Part shown: one piece after another, positions 25,562-34,066 of the stretch
How the letters are laid out: each line of letters starts with the position of its first letter
Numbering within the stretch: position 1 is the first letter of the stretch
Assembly: GCF_900109365.1 (NCBI RefSeq)
Contig: NZ_FNZR01000008.1
Coordinates: 1 to 64,000, forward strand
Reading direction: 5' to 3'
DNA length: 64,000 nucleotides
DNA from: Parapedobacter koreensis
GTDB taxonomy: Bacteria > Bacteroidota > Bacteroidia > Sphingobacteriales > Sphingobacteriaceae
Position numbers and translations under genes: made by a program
The notes under the pieces: generated by a model
Seen by the model: the letters and a program-made list of their open reading frames with translations, nothing else
The model's database searches: none
What the model was told of the DNA's origin: nothing

Positions 25562-27018
25562 TCCCACCGCCAGTCACCGCCCAAGCGCAAGGATTCCTCC
25601 AGGTTATTGTCAAGCATTAACTGTTTTATGTCCGTATCTGACATCCGCTTGACAGGGATTGCATCGGCATTCGCTAATCCGTAAATCAACATGCTGGAAA
25701 AACGGACAGTATTCCTCATTTGCTGTTCGTTTATCAGCGCGAAGATGTCACAATCGGCATGATAACAATTGAGCGCTTCACGGCTGAGGGCACCGCCAGC
25801 CCCTCCTGTGGGAATACCCTGTAACATAAACGGCTGGTGGTCACTGTATAACCCTGCGCTTGCAGCAAAAGTGCCCTTAAATGTAGTGTCCACCATTGAT
25901 GCACTACGGCCGATTTCTTCAAATAGTGTCCGGCTTCCTTCGAGGGTAGCATGGTAGCTCTTGGGATCATTGGTCATATCGAAGTTGAGCATAAAACGGA
26001 TTTGATCGAGTGAGCCAGCACTTACAGCGTGCTGTACATAAGCCTTGGAGCCAAGTAATCCCTGCTCTTCACCCATGAACAGCACAAACTCAATGGTACG
26101 CTTTGGTTTAATGCCCAGCGCTTTGAATGTACGGGCCATGTCAATTACCGAGAAGGCTCCCAAGCCGTTGTCTACGGCACCGGGTGAAAGATCCCAACTA
26201 TCCAGGTGACCACCTACTACGATTTTTTCATTCGGATATTCGCTGCCGGTAATCCGCGCGACGACATTACGGGCCTGCATCTTGCCGGCTTTATTTTTCA
26301 TCTCAATGGCGGCTTCCTGCTTGCCTTCGGCAATACGGCTTTTGAGCATATTGCCGTCTTCAAGACCCACACATAACGCGGGGATCGTGAGCAGATCGCC
26401 TGTAATAGACGCCGTGCCGGTAAGCAGCGTGCCACCCGCTACGCTATTGAATAGAATGATACCTTTGGCTCCATATTTTATCGCCAACGCGGCTTTGGCA
26501 GAGCGATGTAGGTTTTTGGCGCCCTCGGGAGAGCCTGGAAGCAGGTTCAATGCTGCAAGTACAATTTTTCCTTTGGCCTTGTCAGGATTAGCCGTGTAGT
26601 CGCTTTCGAGGCCATTACCCATATCCACCAATTCACCTGCGGCGCTGGCTGATGCGGGGGTACTGGCTAATGCTACGGCTTTTACGGGCTGCATATTTCC
26701 GGACGATCCGATACGTAGGTCGAGACTTTCGCGTGCCCAGCCATTAACGGTGAATGGCTGAAAAGCAACATCTTCAAATCCATAAGCTTTCAGCAAATCA
26801 AAAGCATACTGCTCAGCTTTGGAGCCATTGGGCGAGCCGGTAAGGCGGTGGCCAATTTGCTGGATGGATTCACCGAGGCGTGTATAAGCTTCCGAGTGGC
26901 TGAGTACTTCTGCATTGATTTGCCTAAATACAGTTTCTAAGTCGAACTGTTGCTGTGCAGCTAAACGTTGGCAGCAAAGCAAGTAAGAGAAAAGCAGTAG
27001 GAAGCCGTATTTTTTCAT
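25558..27018 (-). CDS. M28 family zinc aminopeptidase with PA domain
   Basis: A 486-residue secreted peptidase with signal peptide (1-21, ending RLAAQ). An inserted PA domain (about 130-250) precedes the M28 core. Metal and catalytic motifs: VGGHLDSWDLSPGAVDNGLG, FMGEEQGLLGS, FDMTNDP and a late His in YHADCD. It resembles the plasma glutamate carboxypeptidase-like M28 group and would trim peptides in the periplasm. ATG at 27018 (MKKYGF) is used; six codons upstream there is another ATG. Confidence 0.92.
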   Translation of the reverse strand: MKKYGFLLLFSYLLCCQRLAAQQQFDLETVFRQINAEVLSHSEAYTRLGESIQQIGHRLTGSPNGSKAEQYAFDLLKAYGFEDVAFQPFTVNGWARESLDLRIGSSGNMQPVKAVALASTPASASAAGELVDMGNGLESDYTANPDKAKGKIVLAALNLLPGSPEGAKNLHRSAKAALAIKYGAKGIILFNSVAGGTLLTGTASITGDLLTIPALCVGLEDGNMLKSRIAEGKQEAAIEMKNKAGKMQARNVVARITGSEYPNEKIVVGGHLDSWDLSPGAVDNGLGAFSVIDMARTFKALGIKPKRTIEFVLFMGEEQGLLGSKAYVQHAVSAGSLDQIRFMLNFDMTNDPKSYHATLEGSRTLFEEIGRSASMVDTTFKGTFAASAGLYSDHQPFMLQGIPTGGAGGALSREALNCYHADCDIFALINEQQMRNTVRFSSMLIYGLANADAIPVKRMSDTDIKQLMLDNNLEESLRLGGDWRWD

Positions 27019-27071
27019 GGTATAACCGTTAAGCATACTGTTGGTTAGATTTTGGTTACGAATTTACTGTT

Positions 27072-28124
27072 TTAAGCGGTTATTTTTCCTTTTTTTGGAA
27101 AAATAAGTGACGCAATCACACTAATAGCCAATATCGAGACGATCACGATCAACGAATGGGATGTGGTGAAACCCCACTCGTCCAACCAGTGGTGCAACAA
27201 CATCTTAGCCCCGATAAATACCAAAAGAAAGGAAAGTCCCGTTTTGAGGTAATGGAATTTATGGATGATATTGACCAGCAGGAAAAACATGGAACGCAGA
27301 CCCAAGATGGCAAAAATATTGGAGAAAAAGACAATGTACGGATCTTTGGTGACGGCAAAAATTGCCGGGATGGAATCTACAGCAAATATCAGGTCGGTAA
27401 ATTCAATGACCAATAACACCAGGAAAAGCGGCGTGATGTATTTCTTGCCTGCTTCTTTGTGAAAGAACTTGCCGCCTACAAATGTAGAATAGACGGAAAA
27501 ATACTTGGAAGCAAATTTGACGACCTTATGGTTCTGCGGGTCAATCTCATCCTCTTCGCTGCGATGCAAAAACATGTTTACCCCGGTATACACCAAGAAA
27601 AAACCAAATAAATAAAGTATCCACCCAAACTGGCTGATCAATGCTGCTCCCAGAAAGATGAATAGGAAACGCAGCACGATAGCACCAATGATACCCCAAA
27701 CCAATACCTTATGGTAATACTGTGCAGGCACACCAAATGAGGTGAAAATCAAGACCATCACAAAGATATTGTCTACGGATAAAGCGTATTCTACTACGTA
27801 TCCAGTGATATATTCGAGGGCGAGGTTCTTGTTGTACAATTCCAGGCCGGCAACAAAGTCGCCCGGTATGAGGCGAATATTATGCAGGTGGCGCTTCGTG
27901 ATTTCAGCTAATCGATCGAAGTCTTGGATATCATGCAACTCGTGTCCCCAAATGCGCAGTACGACATAAAAACCGAGCGCAAAGCTTACCCATACCGCAC
28001 TCATGATCGCAGCCTGCTTTAAGCTTACCGGCTTGTTGCTTTTGCTAAAAAGGCCCAGATCGATGGCCAGCATTAGTATGATGAAAAGTAAAAAGCCACC
28101 AAAGAATAGTAGTTCGTTGCTCAT
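27072..28124 (-). CDS. TerC/Alx family membrane protein
   Basis: A 350-residue protein with about nine transmembrane helices and the TerC/Alx hallmark segments: EYALSVDNIFVMVLIF and LVVIEFTDLIFAVDSIPAIFAVT, whose acidic residues line a metal path, plus FSNIFAILGLRSMFFLL. Alx/TerC proteins export manganese or supply it to secreted enzymes. In other bacteria alx has a pH/Mn riboswitch; here the start codon lies 6 nt after the upstream gene, so there is no room for one. Confidence 0.92.
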   Translation of the reverse strand: MSNELLFFGGFLLFIILMLAIDLGLFSKSNKPVSLKQAAIMSAVWVSFALGFYVVLRIWGHELHDIQDFDRLAEITKRHLHNIRLIPGDFVAGLELYNKNLALEYITGYVVEYALSVDNIFVMVLIFTSFGVPAQYYHKVLVWGIIGAIVLRFLFIFLGAALISQFGWILYLFGFFLVYTGVNMFLHRSEEDEIDPQNHKVVKFASKYFSVYSTFVGGKFFHKEAGKKYITPLFLVLLVIEFTDLIFAVDSIPAIFAVTKDPYIVFFSNIFAILGLRSMFFLLVNIIHKFHYLKTGLSFLLVFIGAKMLLHHWLDEWGFTTSHSLIVIVSILAISVIASLIFPKKGKITA

Positions 28125-28130
28125 GTTATG

Positions 28131-29102
28131 TTATTTGTTTCGTTCTGTTGTATACCTCACGAGTTGTTCCAGTCCATCACGATATGCACTTGGGGGGAAA
28201 CCGGAGAGGATATCAAATGCTTCCTGTTGATAAGCGAACATCTGCGAAGTGGCGTATTCCATGCCACCATTTGTCTTGACAAAGGCAATCACTTCACTCA
28301 CTTTTTGATGATCTTCATTATGATTTTTCACTAAATTGATGATATAGCGCTTTTCCGATTTGCCTACTTGCTTTAAAGCGTAAATCAATGGCAGGGTAAT
28401 CTTTTTCTCTTTAATGTCGTTGCCTAACGGTTTTCCTACATCATCGATGCCAAAATCAAACAGATCGTCTTTGATTTGGAAAGCAATACCCACTTTTTCG
28501 CCGAAAAGGTGCATTTGGTTGATCGTTGCCGCATCGGCCCCACCAGATGCAGCACCACAGGCACAACACGAGGCAATCAGCGAGGCTGTTTTTTGCCGGA
28601 TGACTTCAAAATACACCGGCTCTTCGATATCCATGCGCCTGGCCTTTTCAATTTGGAGCAATTCACCCTCGCTCATTTGTTCGACGGCATGGGTGACTAC
28701 CTCAAGTAAGTTAAAATCACTGTTGCGGATGGAAAGCGACAATCCCTTAGCAAGCAAAAAATCGCCCACTAATACGGCAATCTTATTTTTCCATAATGCA
28801 TTCACCGAAAAAAAGCCCCGGCGTACATTAGCATTGTCCACCACATCGTCATGCACCAATGTAGCAGTATGCAAGAGTTCGACCAAGGCAGCTCCCCGAT
28901 GTGTAGCATCGTTGATGGTACCACAGAGCCCTGCTGAAAAAAATACAAACATGGGTCGCATTTGTTTGCCCTTACGCTTGACGATGTAGTGCGTAATGCG
29001 ATCGAGCAATGGAACCGAACTGCGCATCGATTCCTTGAATTTATCTTCGAAAATTGCCAGTTCCCGGGCAATGGGTTTTTGTATTTCGCTTAGTTTGAGC
29101 AT
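28131..29102 (-). CDS. Polyprenyl diphosphate synthase (octaprenyl/solanesyl type)
   Basis: A 323-residue trans-isoprenyl diphosphate synthase. First Asp-rich motif HDDVVDNANVRR (around residue 83) and second motif KDDLFDF (around 210) bind Mg-diphosphates; GKQMRP is the IPP-binding segment. The residues before the first Asp motif are small, which fits a long-chain product for the menaquinone side chain. ATG at 29102 is chosen because the upstream part (to 29153) is not family-like. Start of terC follows in 6 nt. Confidence 0.9.
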   Translation of the reverse strand: MLKLSEIQKPIARELAIFEDKFKESMRSSVPLLDRITHYIVKRKGKQMRPMFVFFSAGLCGTINDATHRGAALVELLHTATLVHDDVVDNANVRRGFFSVNALWKNKIAVLVGDFLLAKGLSLSIRNSDFNLLEVVTHAVEQMSEGELLQIEKARRMDIEEPVYFEVIRQKTASLIASCCACGAASGGADAATINQMHLFGEKVGIAFQIKDDLFDFGIDDVGKPLGNDIKEKKITLPLIYALKQVGKSEKRYIINLVKNHNEDHQKVSEVIAFVKTNGGMEYATSQMFAYQQEAFDILSGFPPSAYRDGLEQLVRYTTERNK

Positions 29103-29178
29103 GAAAAATGGTCGGCAGCCACGGATAAAACCTGTTTGAATAAATCGGCGCAAGATACTAAGATATTTTCAGAATAAC

Positions 29179-29745
29179 CTATAGCAGCGCTACCGATTCT
29201 TCTAACTCATTGTACCATTCCTGCCCGTATTTGCGGATGAGGGGCTCTTTTAAGAAGGCATATACGGGTACCTGAAGTTCGCGGCCAAGCGCACAGGCTG
29301 CATGGCAAATGTGCCAACGGTCATAATGCAGCACGTCAAACTCGGGGTACACCGTCGTACGGATGGGATATAGGTGACAGGAGATGGGTTTTTTCCAGTT
29401 TATTTCGCCTTTTTCATAGGCCTTTTCAATGGCGCATTTGGTGATGCCGTTTTCCCAAGTTACATAGGCACATTCCTTATGACCATCCACACAAGGGGTC
29501 GTGAGATCGCCGTCAGCGTCAACTACATGTGTGCCGAACTCCTCAACGGCGGCGATTCCCTTTTCCGTCATATAGGGCTTCACCGTTGGATAGATGGCTG
29601 CAAGCACAGCCAATTCGTCTTGTTGCAATGGAGCACCGGCATCACCCTCCACGCAGCAGGCTCCTCGGCATTTGCTGAGGTTGCACACAAATTCCTCTTT
29701 AATCAATTCCTCGCTTACCAATACAGCGCCTACTTCAATCATCAT
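29179..29745 (-). CDS. DUF3109 family cysteine-rich protein
   Basis: A 188-residue cytoplasmic protein with a YkgJ/DUF3109-type metal-binding pattern: CNLSKCRGACCVEGDAG near the N-terminus, then DGHKECAYV, TKCAIEKAY, ISCHLYPIR and HICHAACALG. The many conserved cysteines suggest iron or zinc chelation. The function is unknown. It lies between a DUF3108 protein and the polyprenyl synthase in a same-strand run. Confidence 0.85.
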   Translation of the reverse strand: MMIEVGAVLVSEELIKEEFVCNLSKCRGACCVEGDAGAPLQQDELAVLAAIYPTVKPYMTEKGIAAVEEFGTHVVDADGDLTTPCVDGHKECAYVTWENGITKCAIEKAYEKGEINWKKPISCHLYPIRTTVYPEFDVLHYDRWHICHAACALGRELQVPVYAFLKEPLIRKYGQEWYNELEESVALL

Positions 29746-29761
29746 GGTCGATTAACTTCTA

Positions 29762-30556
29762 TTATTTGGATATGCCGTTCACCTTTTGCCCCAGTGGATA
29801 CTTCAGCCCAGTGGCTTCATTCAATTCCAACGTGACCGAGCCTATCAATATTTCCACTTGGGCTTTTACCGGAATGCGGTTCCCATCATTCGTCACCCAT
29901 AGGTAGAGGCGGCTATCTTTCCTGAATATTCTACCTGGCGTGATCTCAGGACTGAATTTCAAGCATTCGAGCGTGCCTAAGGGGGTCTTGATGTTTTCAA
30001 TACCAACGTACTCAATGCCTAATGTGGCAATTTCGTCATTCAGGAAATACGTCATCGTAAAAGACTGCCCGGGCTTGACGTTAGCCAGGTCAAGGTTGCG
30101 CGAAAAGTAGTAGGCAGACAGTAAATCGAATGTCTGGGCAGACTTGCTTTTAAACGTACCTTTATTGCCTTGCACCGTGCGGTTTCGGTGGTCAAAGCGG
30201 ACGATATCCGTACGACGGTAATTGCCTTCCCGGATGTTTTCCGTGTAATAGTGGGGCAAAAATGTCCGGGAATCGATATACGAATCGTAACGGTTGTCTA
30301 CCGTGTAAAAGATGCTGAACGCGTTGGACGTGCGCCCCCTTGCCGATAAGTGAAAACTGTGGGGACTGCTAAACTTGATTTCTGAGTCTTCAACAGTCAA
30401 TGTACCTACAGCGGCGGATATTACTCCATAGCGTAGCCGATAGCGCAATTCCTCACCTGCTTGAAAAGCGGATTCCTTGAGGTAAGGGAGGGATTGCCCA
30501 TTGGCCAACAGCGCCGCGCCAAAACAGAAGCAAATAAAGGCGAGCGTTTTCTTCAT
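29762..30556 (-). CDS. DUF3108 domain periplasmic protein
   Basis: A 264-residue protein with a signal peptide (1-20). The sequence is beta-rich and shows the DUF3108 pattern: FQAGEELRYRLRYGVISAA at the start, FSIFYTVDNRYDSYID, then DLLSAYYFSRNLD and the final YPLGQKVNG. DUF3108 proteins resemble the lipocalin-like or LolA-like barrels but have no fixed role. It starts 41 nt after the DUF2480 gene stop. Confidence 0.85.
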   Translation of the reverse strand: MKKTLAFICFCFGAALLANGQSLPYLKESAFQAGEELRYRLRYGVISAAVGTLTVEDSEIKFSSPHSFHLSARGRTSNAFSIFYTVDNRYDSYIDSRTFLPHYYTENIREGNYRRTDIVRFDHRNRTVQGNKGTFKSKSAQTFDLLSAYYFSRNLDLANVKPGQSFTMTYFLNDEIATLGIEYVGIENIKTPLGTLECLKFSPEITPGRIFRKDSRLYLWVTNDGNRIPVKAQVEILIGSVTLELNEATGLKYPLGQKVNGISK

Positions 30557-30597
30557 GCGCTATTCCGTGCAAATAAAATGCCGTTTTTGACTATATG

Positions 30598-31113
30598 CTA
30601 TGCCTTGCGCTTGAATACAGGTACCGTGGAACAAGGCTCACCGTACATGATGCTTTTGGCAACCTTGCTTAATAAGACGGTAAATTTGACAAAGGCAGAT
30701 TCGGGAATCGGGATGTCGCCGCATCCTTTGACCACCACCCGCTGATCCCGATATGCTTCCACGTCCAGATCTTCCAATGCCCTTTCATACAACACATTTT
30801 CCAATGTTGTCAAATCACCAAAAACAACGTCCTTGGCATAAGGTTCCAAGCGATTGGCCAACAGCATATACGCCCAGGTGGGTACGATGGCATCCGCTGT
30901 GCAGGTGATGGCGACGTATTTTCCGGTATATTGTGTCCAGTCGTGTGCCTTCACAAACTCCCTAAAATCCTTTTCCCGTAGGATGAGGCCCTGGAATAGG
31001 TTGTCTTTGATATCGTAAAGTACCCGATCGCCCTGTGGAGCAAAATGGGCAAGGTCTACGGTGACCAAGCCACTTTGTGCAACTTTATTGACGATAGTTT
31101 CCTGTATTTCCAT
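30598..31113 (-). CDS. DUF2480 family protein
   Basis: A 171-residue soluble protein that matches the Bacteroidota-specific DUF2480 family in layout: MEIQETIVNKVAQSGLVTVD start, TGKYVAITCTADAIVPTWAY centre, and RVVVKGCGDIPIPESAF near the end. The function is unknown. ATG at 31113 is preferred; ATG at 31119 is a two-codon alternative. A strong hairpin with U tract ends 2-8 nt upstream of the start, and a promoter -7 box sits just before the hairpin, so the hairpin may be the 5' end of this mRNA. Confidence 0.85.
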   Translation of the reverse strand: MEIQETIVNKVAQSGLVTVDLAHFAPQGDRVLYDIKDNLFQGLILREKDFREFVKAHDWTQYTGKYVAITCTADAIVPTWAYMLLANRLEPYAKDVVFGDLTTLENVLYERALEDLDVEAYRDQRVVVKGCGDIPIPESAFVKFTVLLSKVAKSIMYGEPCSTVPVFKRKA

Positions 31114-31120
31114 AACCATA

Positions 31121-31154
31121 AAAAAATCCGGATAACGTCTGCCGTTATCCGGAT
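31121..31154 (-). terminator. Strong hairpin with U tract between ppiD and the DUF2480 gene
   Basis: A perfect 12-bp stem (31126-31137 with 31143-31154; ATCCGGATAACG and its complement), 5-nt loop and a run of T on the minus strand at 31121-31126. It is the intrinsic terminator of the ppiD transcript by form and place. It also lies within the expected 5' end of the DUF2480 mRNA. Confidence 0.85.
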
Positions 31155-31155
31155 A

Positions 31156-31163
31156 CAAAGTTA
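31156..31163 (-). promoter_or_regulatory. Promoter -7 element before the DUF2480 gene
   Basis: Minus strand TAACTTTG fits TAnnTTTG. A start a few nucleotides downstream would fall at about 31151, at the 5' arm of the hairpin 31126-31154, so the transcript would begin with that hairpin. Confidence 0.5.
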
Positions 31164-31190
31164 CGAAAAATAACGTTTGGTGCGGATGTG

Positions 31191-33302
31191 TTAAAAGAAC
31201 CTCGCGCGGTTATCCACAATGTCTGCTTTGTCCTGCAATGCGCGGAAAGCCATGGACCAGGTGCGTTGTGCCAGCGATTGCGTGATCTGGCGTTTTTGGG
31301 CGCTTAGGTCTGTTGGTGCTGCTGGATTGACAAAACCGGTGACCTCTACGATGTATACCCCTTGCGAGCCGCGTATGGGTTTTGAGGGTTGTTTGGGCTG
31401 TAATCCAAAGACAGTACCCACAACCGCATTTTCCTGGGCTACTCCCGGTATTACCGGATTTGCGAACACAATATTTTCTGCCAAAGTAGGTGTTTTACCT
31501 AATTTCTGGCCAACCTGAGCAAGGCCGGTAGCTCCGTTGGCAGCTTCAGTGGCCTGTGCAATCAGCTGTTTGGCTTTTACCCGATTGCGCACAATGCTTT
31601 CAATATCACCCTTTACCGCTTCCAGGGGCAATTGGCCTTTTTTATGGACATCTGTAAGCTTGGCGACGATGTATTTCGTCTCGGATTCGTATACTTTATC
31701 GCTGATATCCCCTTTATCGGCTTCAAATGCCCAGCGTACAAGTTCGCGTGGCACTTCAGTGCCCGACAACATCGTTTCCATTGCAGTGACATTATCGGCT
31801 TGCAAAACAGATAGGCCCTGCTGTGTGGCAGTCTCTTGGAAATTGGCTGAATTAATTGCACCAAAGAATTGGGTAGCTTTACCGTAGGCGGCATCCATGG
31901 TTTCCTGGCCGCTGTTTACCTGCTTGTCCACGATGGCTGCTTTCACTACACGGGAAGACCCAATTTGATTTTCAATCTTGATGATATGGATGCCAAATTG
32001 GGAGGTGGCCACGACCACATCACCGTTGCGGGCATCAAAAGCGGCATTTTCAAAGGCGGGAACCATTTGGCCACGGCCGAAGGTGCCCAGTTCGCCACCG
32101 TTGATTTTGCTGCCTTCATCGACGCTGAATTGCACGGCCAATGCAGCAAAACTTTCTCCTTTTTCAATGAGCCCCTTAATGGAATCGGCTTTCGCTGTAG
32201 CCTTATCCATACCACCTTCCGTTGCCGGATTGAGCAGGATATGGCTGGCTTTTACCGAGTCGGGGCCGACCTTCGTTTCAATGACCTTCGCGATTTCAAA
32301 TCCCCCATTAGAACGTACCGGACCCACAACCGTGCCTATAGGGGCATTGAATACCAACGTGTCTAAAGCAGGTGGAAATTCACCCTGCTTGCGGAAGATA
32401 TAAGGATATTTGGTGTCAGCGTTTACAGCGGCAAATAAAGAATCTGTGGTAGATTCGGCCAATTGCGCCTTCAAATCTTCAATAGAGGCCTTCACCCGCG
32501 CTGTATCCTGTGCCGTAGGGCTTGCGTCAAATACGACGAACTCCATGTTACGGGTTTCTTCAGGATTCTTAAACACTCCTTTATTCTCGTTGTAATATTC
32601 TTTGTAATCCTGATCAGTAACCTTGACTGCGCTATCGGCTACAGTGCTGTAATCCAAGAGCACGTACTCAAAGTTGGCCAGCTTGTTGCGCTGGTTGTAT
32701 TCCTCCGTGGCCTCTAATGAAGTAACGTAAATGCTATTGTTGATGAGGTTGGTATATTTGGCGCTTAGGCGCTCATCAATGATATTTTGCAACAAGGCTT
32801 CCCATTGGCCGTGCGCCTCATGGCCTTGGGGCAGCGTACCCACCTGTGAAATGAAGCTGGTGAGTTGGGTACGGTCAAATTGTCCGGTCTGCGGATTTCG
32901 GAAGGCTTGCTGGATTTGCATGGCAGGGCTATCACCTTGGACAAGGTCATTCAGCTCGGTGCGCCCTACGGACAGGCCAATTCGTTCTACCTCATTTTTT
33001 AATAACTCACGGTTGAGGTATTGGCCCCATACTTGTTGCACCGCCCATGACTTCATTTGGGGGCTCAATGTGCCTCCACCCATTTGCTGGCGAAACATTT
33101 CCGAGGTCTGGTCCACCTGTGCGTTGAAGTCATTGATATCGATAGATTCGCCATTGATGCTGCCAACTTGGTTTTGATGGCGTGCCCAGAATGGTGTTCC
33201 ATAGTTAATCACGTCTCCCAACAAAAACGCAAAAATCGCGAAACCGATAAAAACAACGATAATCACTCCCGCACGGTTACGCAAATAATTCATAAATCCC
33301 AT
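31191..33302 (-). CDS. ppiD: PpiD/SurA-type periplasmic peptidyl-prolyl isomerase
   Basis: A 703-residue protein: one N-terminal membrane anchor (residues 11-33), SurA_N-like chaperone region (45-215), a parvulin domain (about 349-446; KASHILLN, NGGELGTFGRGQMVPAF and GIHIIKIE) and a C-terminal chaperone part. It matches PpiD, which helps proteins emerging from the Sec channel fold. A first, degenerate parvulin-like segment may lie at 255-345. It lies in the conserved Bacteroidota envelope cluster behind lptC and an outer-membrane protein. A strong terminator follows. Confidence 0.9.
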   Translation of the reverse strand: MGFMNYLRNRAGVIIVVFIGFAIFAFLLGDVINYGTPFWARHQNQVGSINGESIDINDFNAQVDQTSEMFRQQMGGGTLSPQMKSWAVQQVWGQYLNRELLKNEVERIGLSVGRTELNDLVQGDSPAMQIQQAFRNPQTGQFDRTQLTSFISQVGTLPQGHEAHGQWEALLQNIIDERLSAKYTNLINNSIYVTSLEATEEYNQRNKLANFEYVLLDYSTVADSAVKVTDQDYKEYYNENKGVFKNPEETRNMEFVVFDASPTAQDTARVKASIEDLKAQLAESTTDSLFAAVNADTKYPYIFRKQGEFPPALDTLVFNAPIGTVVGPVRSNGGFEIAKVIETKVGPDSVKASHILLNPATEGGMDKATAKADSIKGLIEKGESFAALAVQFSVDEGSKINGGELGTFGRGQMVPAFENAAFDARNGDVVVATSQFGIHIIKIENQIGSSRVVKAAIVDKQVNSGQETMDAAYGKATQFFGAINSANFQETATQQGLSVLQADNVTAMETMLSGTEVPRELVRWAFEADKGDISDKVYESETKYIVAKLTDVHKKGQLPLEAVKGDIESIVRNRVKAKQLIAQATEAANGATGLAQVGQKLGKTPTLAENIVFANPVIPGVAQENAVVGTVFGLQPKQPSKPIRGSQGVYIVEVTGFVNPAAPTDLSAQKRQITQSLAQRTWSMAFRALQDKADIVDNRARFF

Positions 33303-33443
33303 AGCCTGTATAAAACTGTTTCTTTTAAGCTGTTATTTTATTATGTCAAATCCTTGTTTTCAGATGGTTGCCTCCACCTTTTTTCAAAATGAGGCGCAAG
33401 ATACGACTTTTATCAAAAAAAGAATAAAAACTTCGATAAATCG

Positions 33444-34034
33444 TCACTGCCGGAATGCCGGGCCTTGCCCATCTTCGAATAGGTACAATCCCGTAGAATT
33501 CTGCACTTCGATGTTTTCAAAATTGCCGTCCGATTGGAAGGAAGATCCCATGAAATTTCCCCTTCCGTCTTTGAAATATGCTTCAATGGCCACGTGGTTG
33601 TAAAATGTATTGGCTTTTTGGTCATGAATAAGTTCCTCGGTCTTGATGATTGATCCATCAGCGCGTGTGATGACCACGTTTCCCCTAAATTCGGTAAGCT
33701 CTTGCACCTCTTTTTGGATGGCATAGTCTGATGTGATACGTTGCAATTCTGCGCCGTTGTCATCAAAGAAAATAATGGTTACCCCTTTTTGGAATTCATA
33801 ATACGGTTCTTCCACATTGTAATGCCTCATTTCAGGGGCGGTCATTTTTGCCTTCACTTTGGCGGAGTCGCTGTAAACGACGGTTACACCCTGTGAGATA
33901 TCCACAGGCTCTTCGGCTTGGATGGCAGCAATACGGTCGACCTCCTTTAAATCGGTTTCGCAGGAAGCAACGATCACCATACCCATGAGTACGGCTACGG
34001 CAAAGCGGAAATTCCTGTTGCTAAATGCATTCAT
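33444..34034 (-). CDS. lptC: LPS export ABC transporter periplasmic protein LptC
   Basis: A 196-residue lipoprotein-type protein (VIVASCETD, Cys about residue 25) with a single beta-jellyroll LptC/OstA-like domain: VVYSDSAKVKAKMTAPEMRHY, FQKGVTIIFFDDNGAEL, YAIQKEVQELTEFRGNVVI and a final strand FENIEVQNSTGLY. In Bacteroidota LptC is often lipid-anchored instead of having a TM helix. It bridges LptBFG and LptA in LPS transport. It is placed between the outer-membrane protein gene and ppiD. Confidence 0.88.
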   Translation of the reverse strand: MNAFSNRNFRFAVAVLMGMVIVASCETDLKEVDRIAAIQAEEPVDISQGVTVVYSDSAKVKAKMTAPEMRHYNVEEPYYEFQKGVTIIFFDDNGAELQRITSDYAIQKEVQELTEFRGNVVITRADGSIIKTEELIHDQKANTFYNHVAIEAYFKDGRGNFMGSSFQSDGNFENIEVQNSTGLYLFEDGQGPAFRQ

Positions 34035-34066
34035 GACCAGCTAGCATGAGGTGAAGGTTCTATCCA

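Noticed and set aside
28125-28130. Mn/pH riboswitch upstream of the TerC/Alx gene
   Set aside because: Only 6 nt separate it from the preceding gene, so no riboswitch fits.
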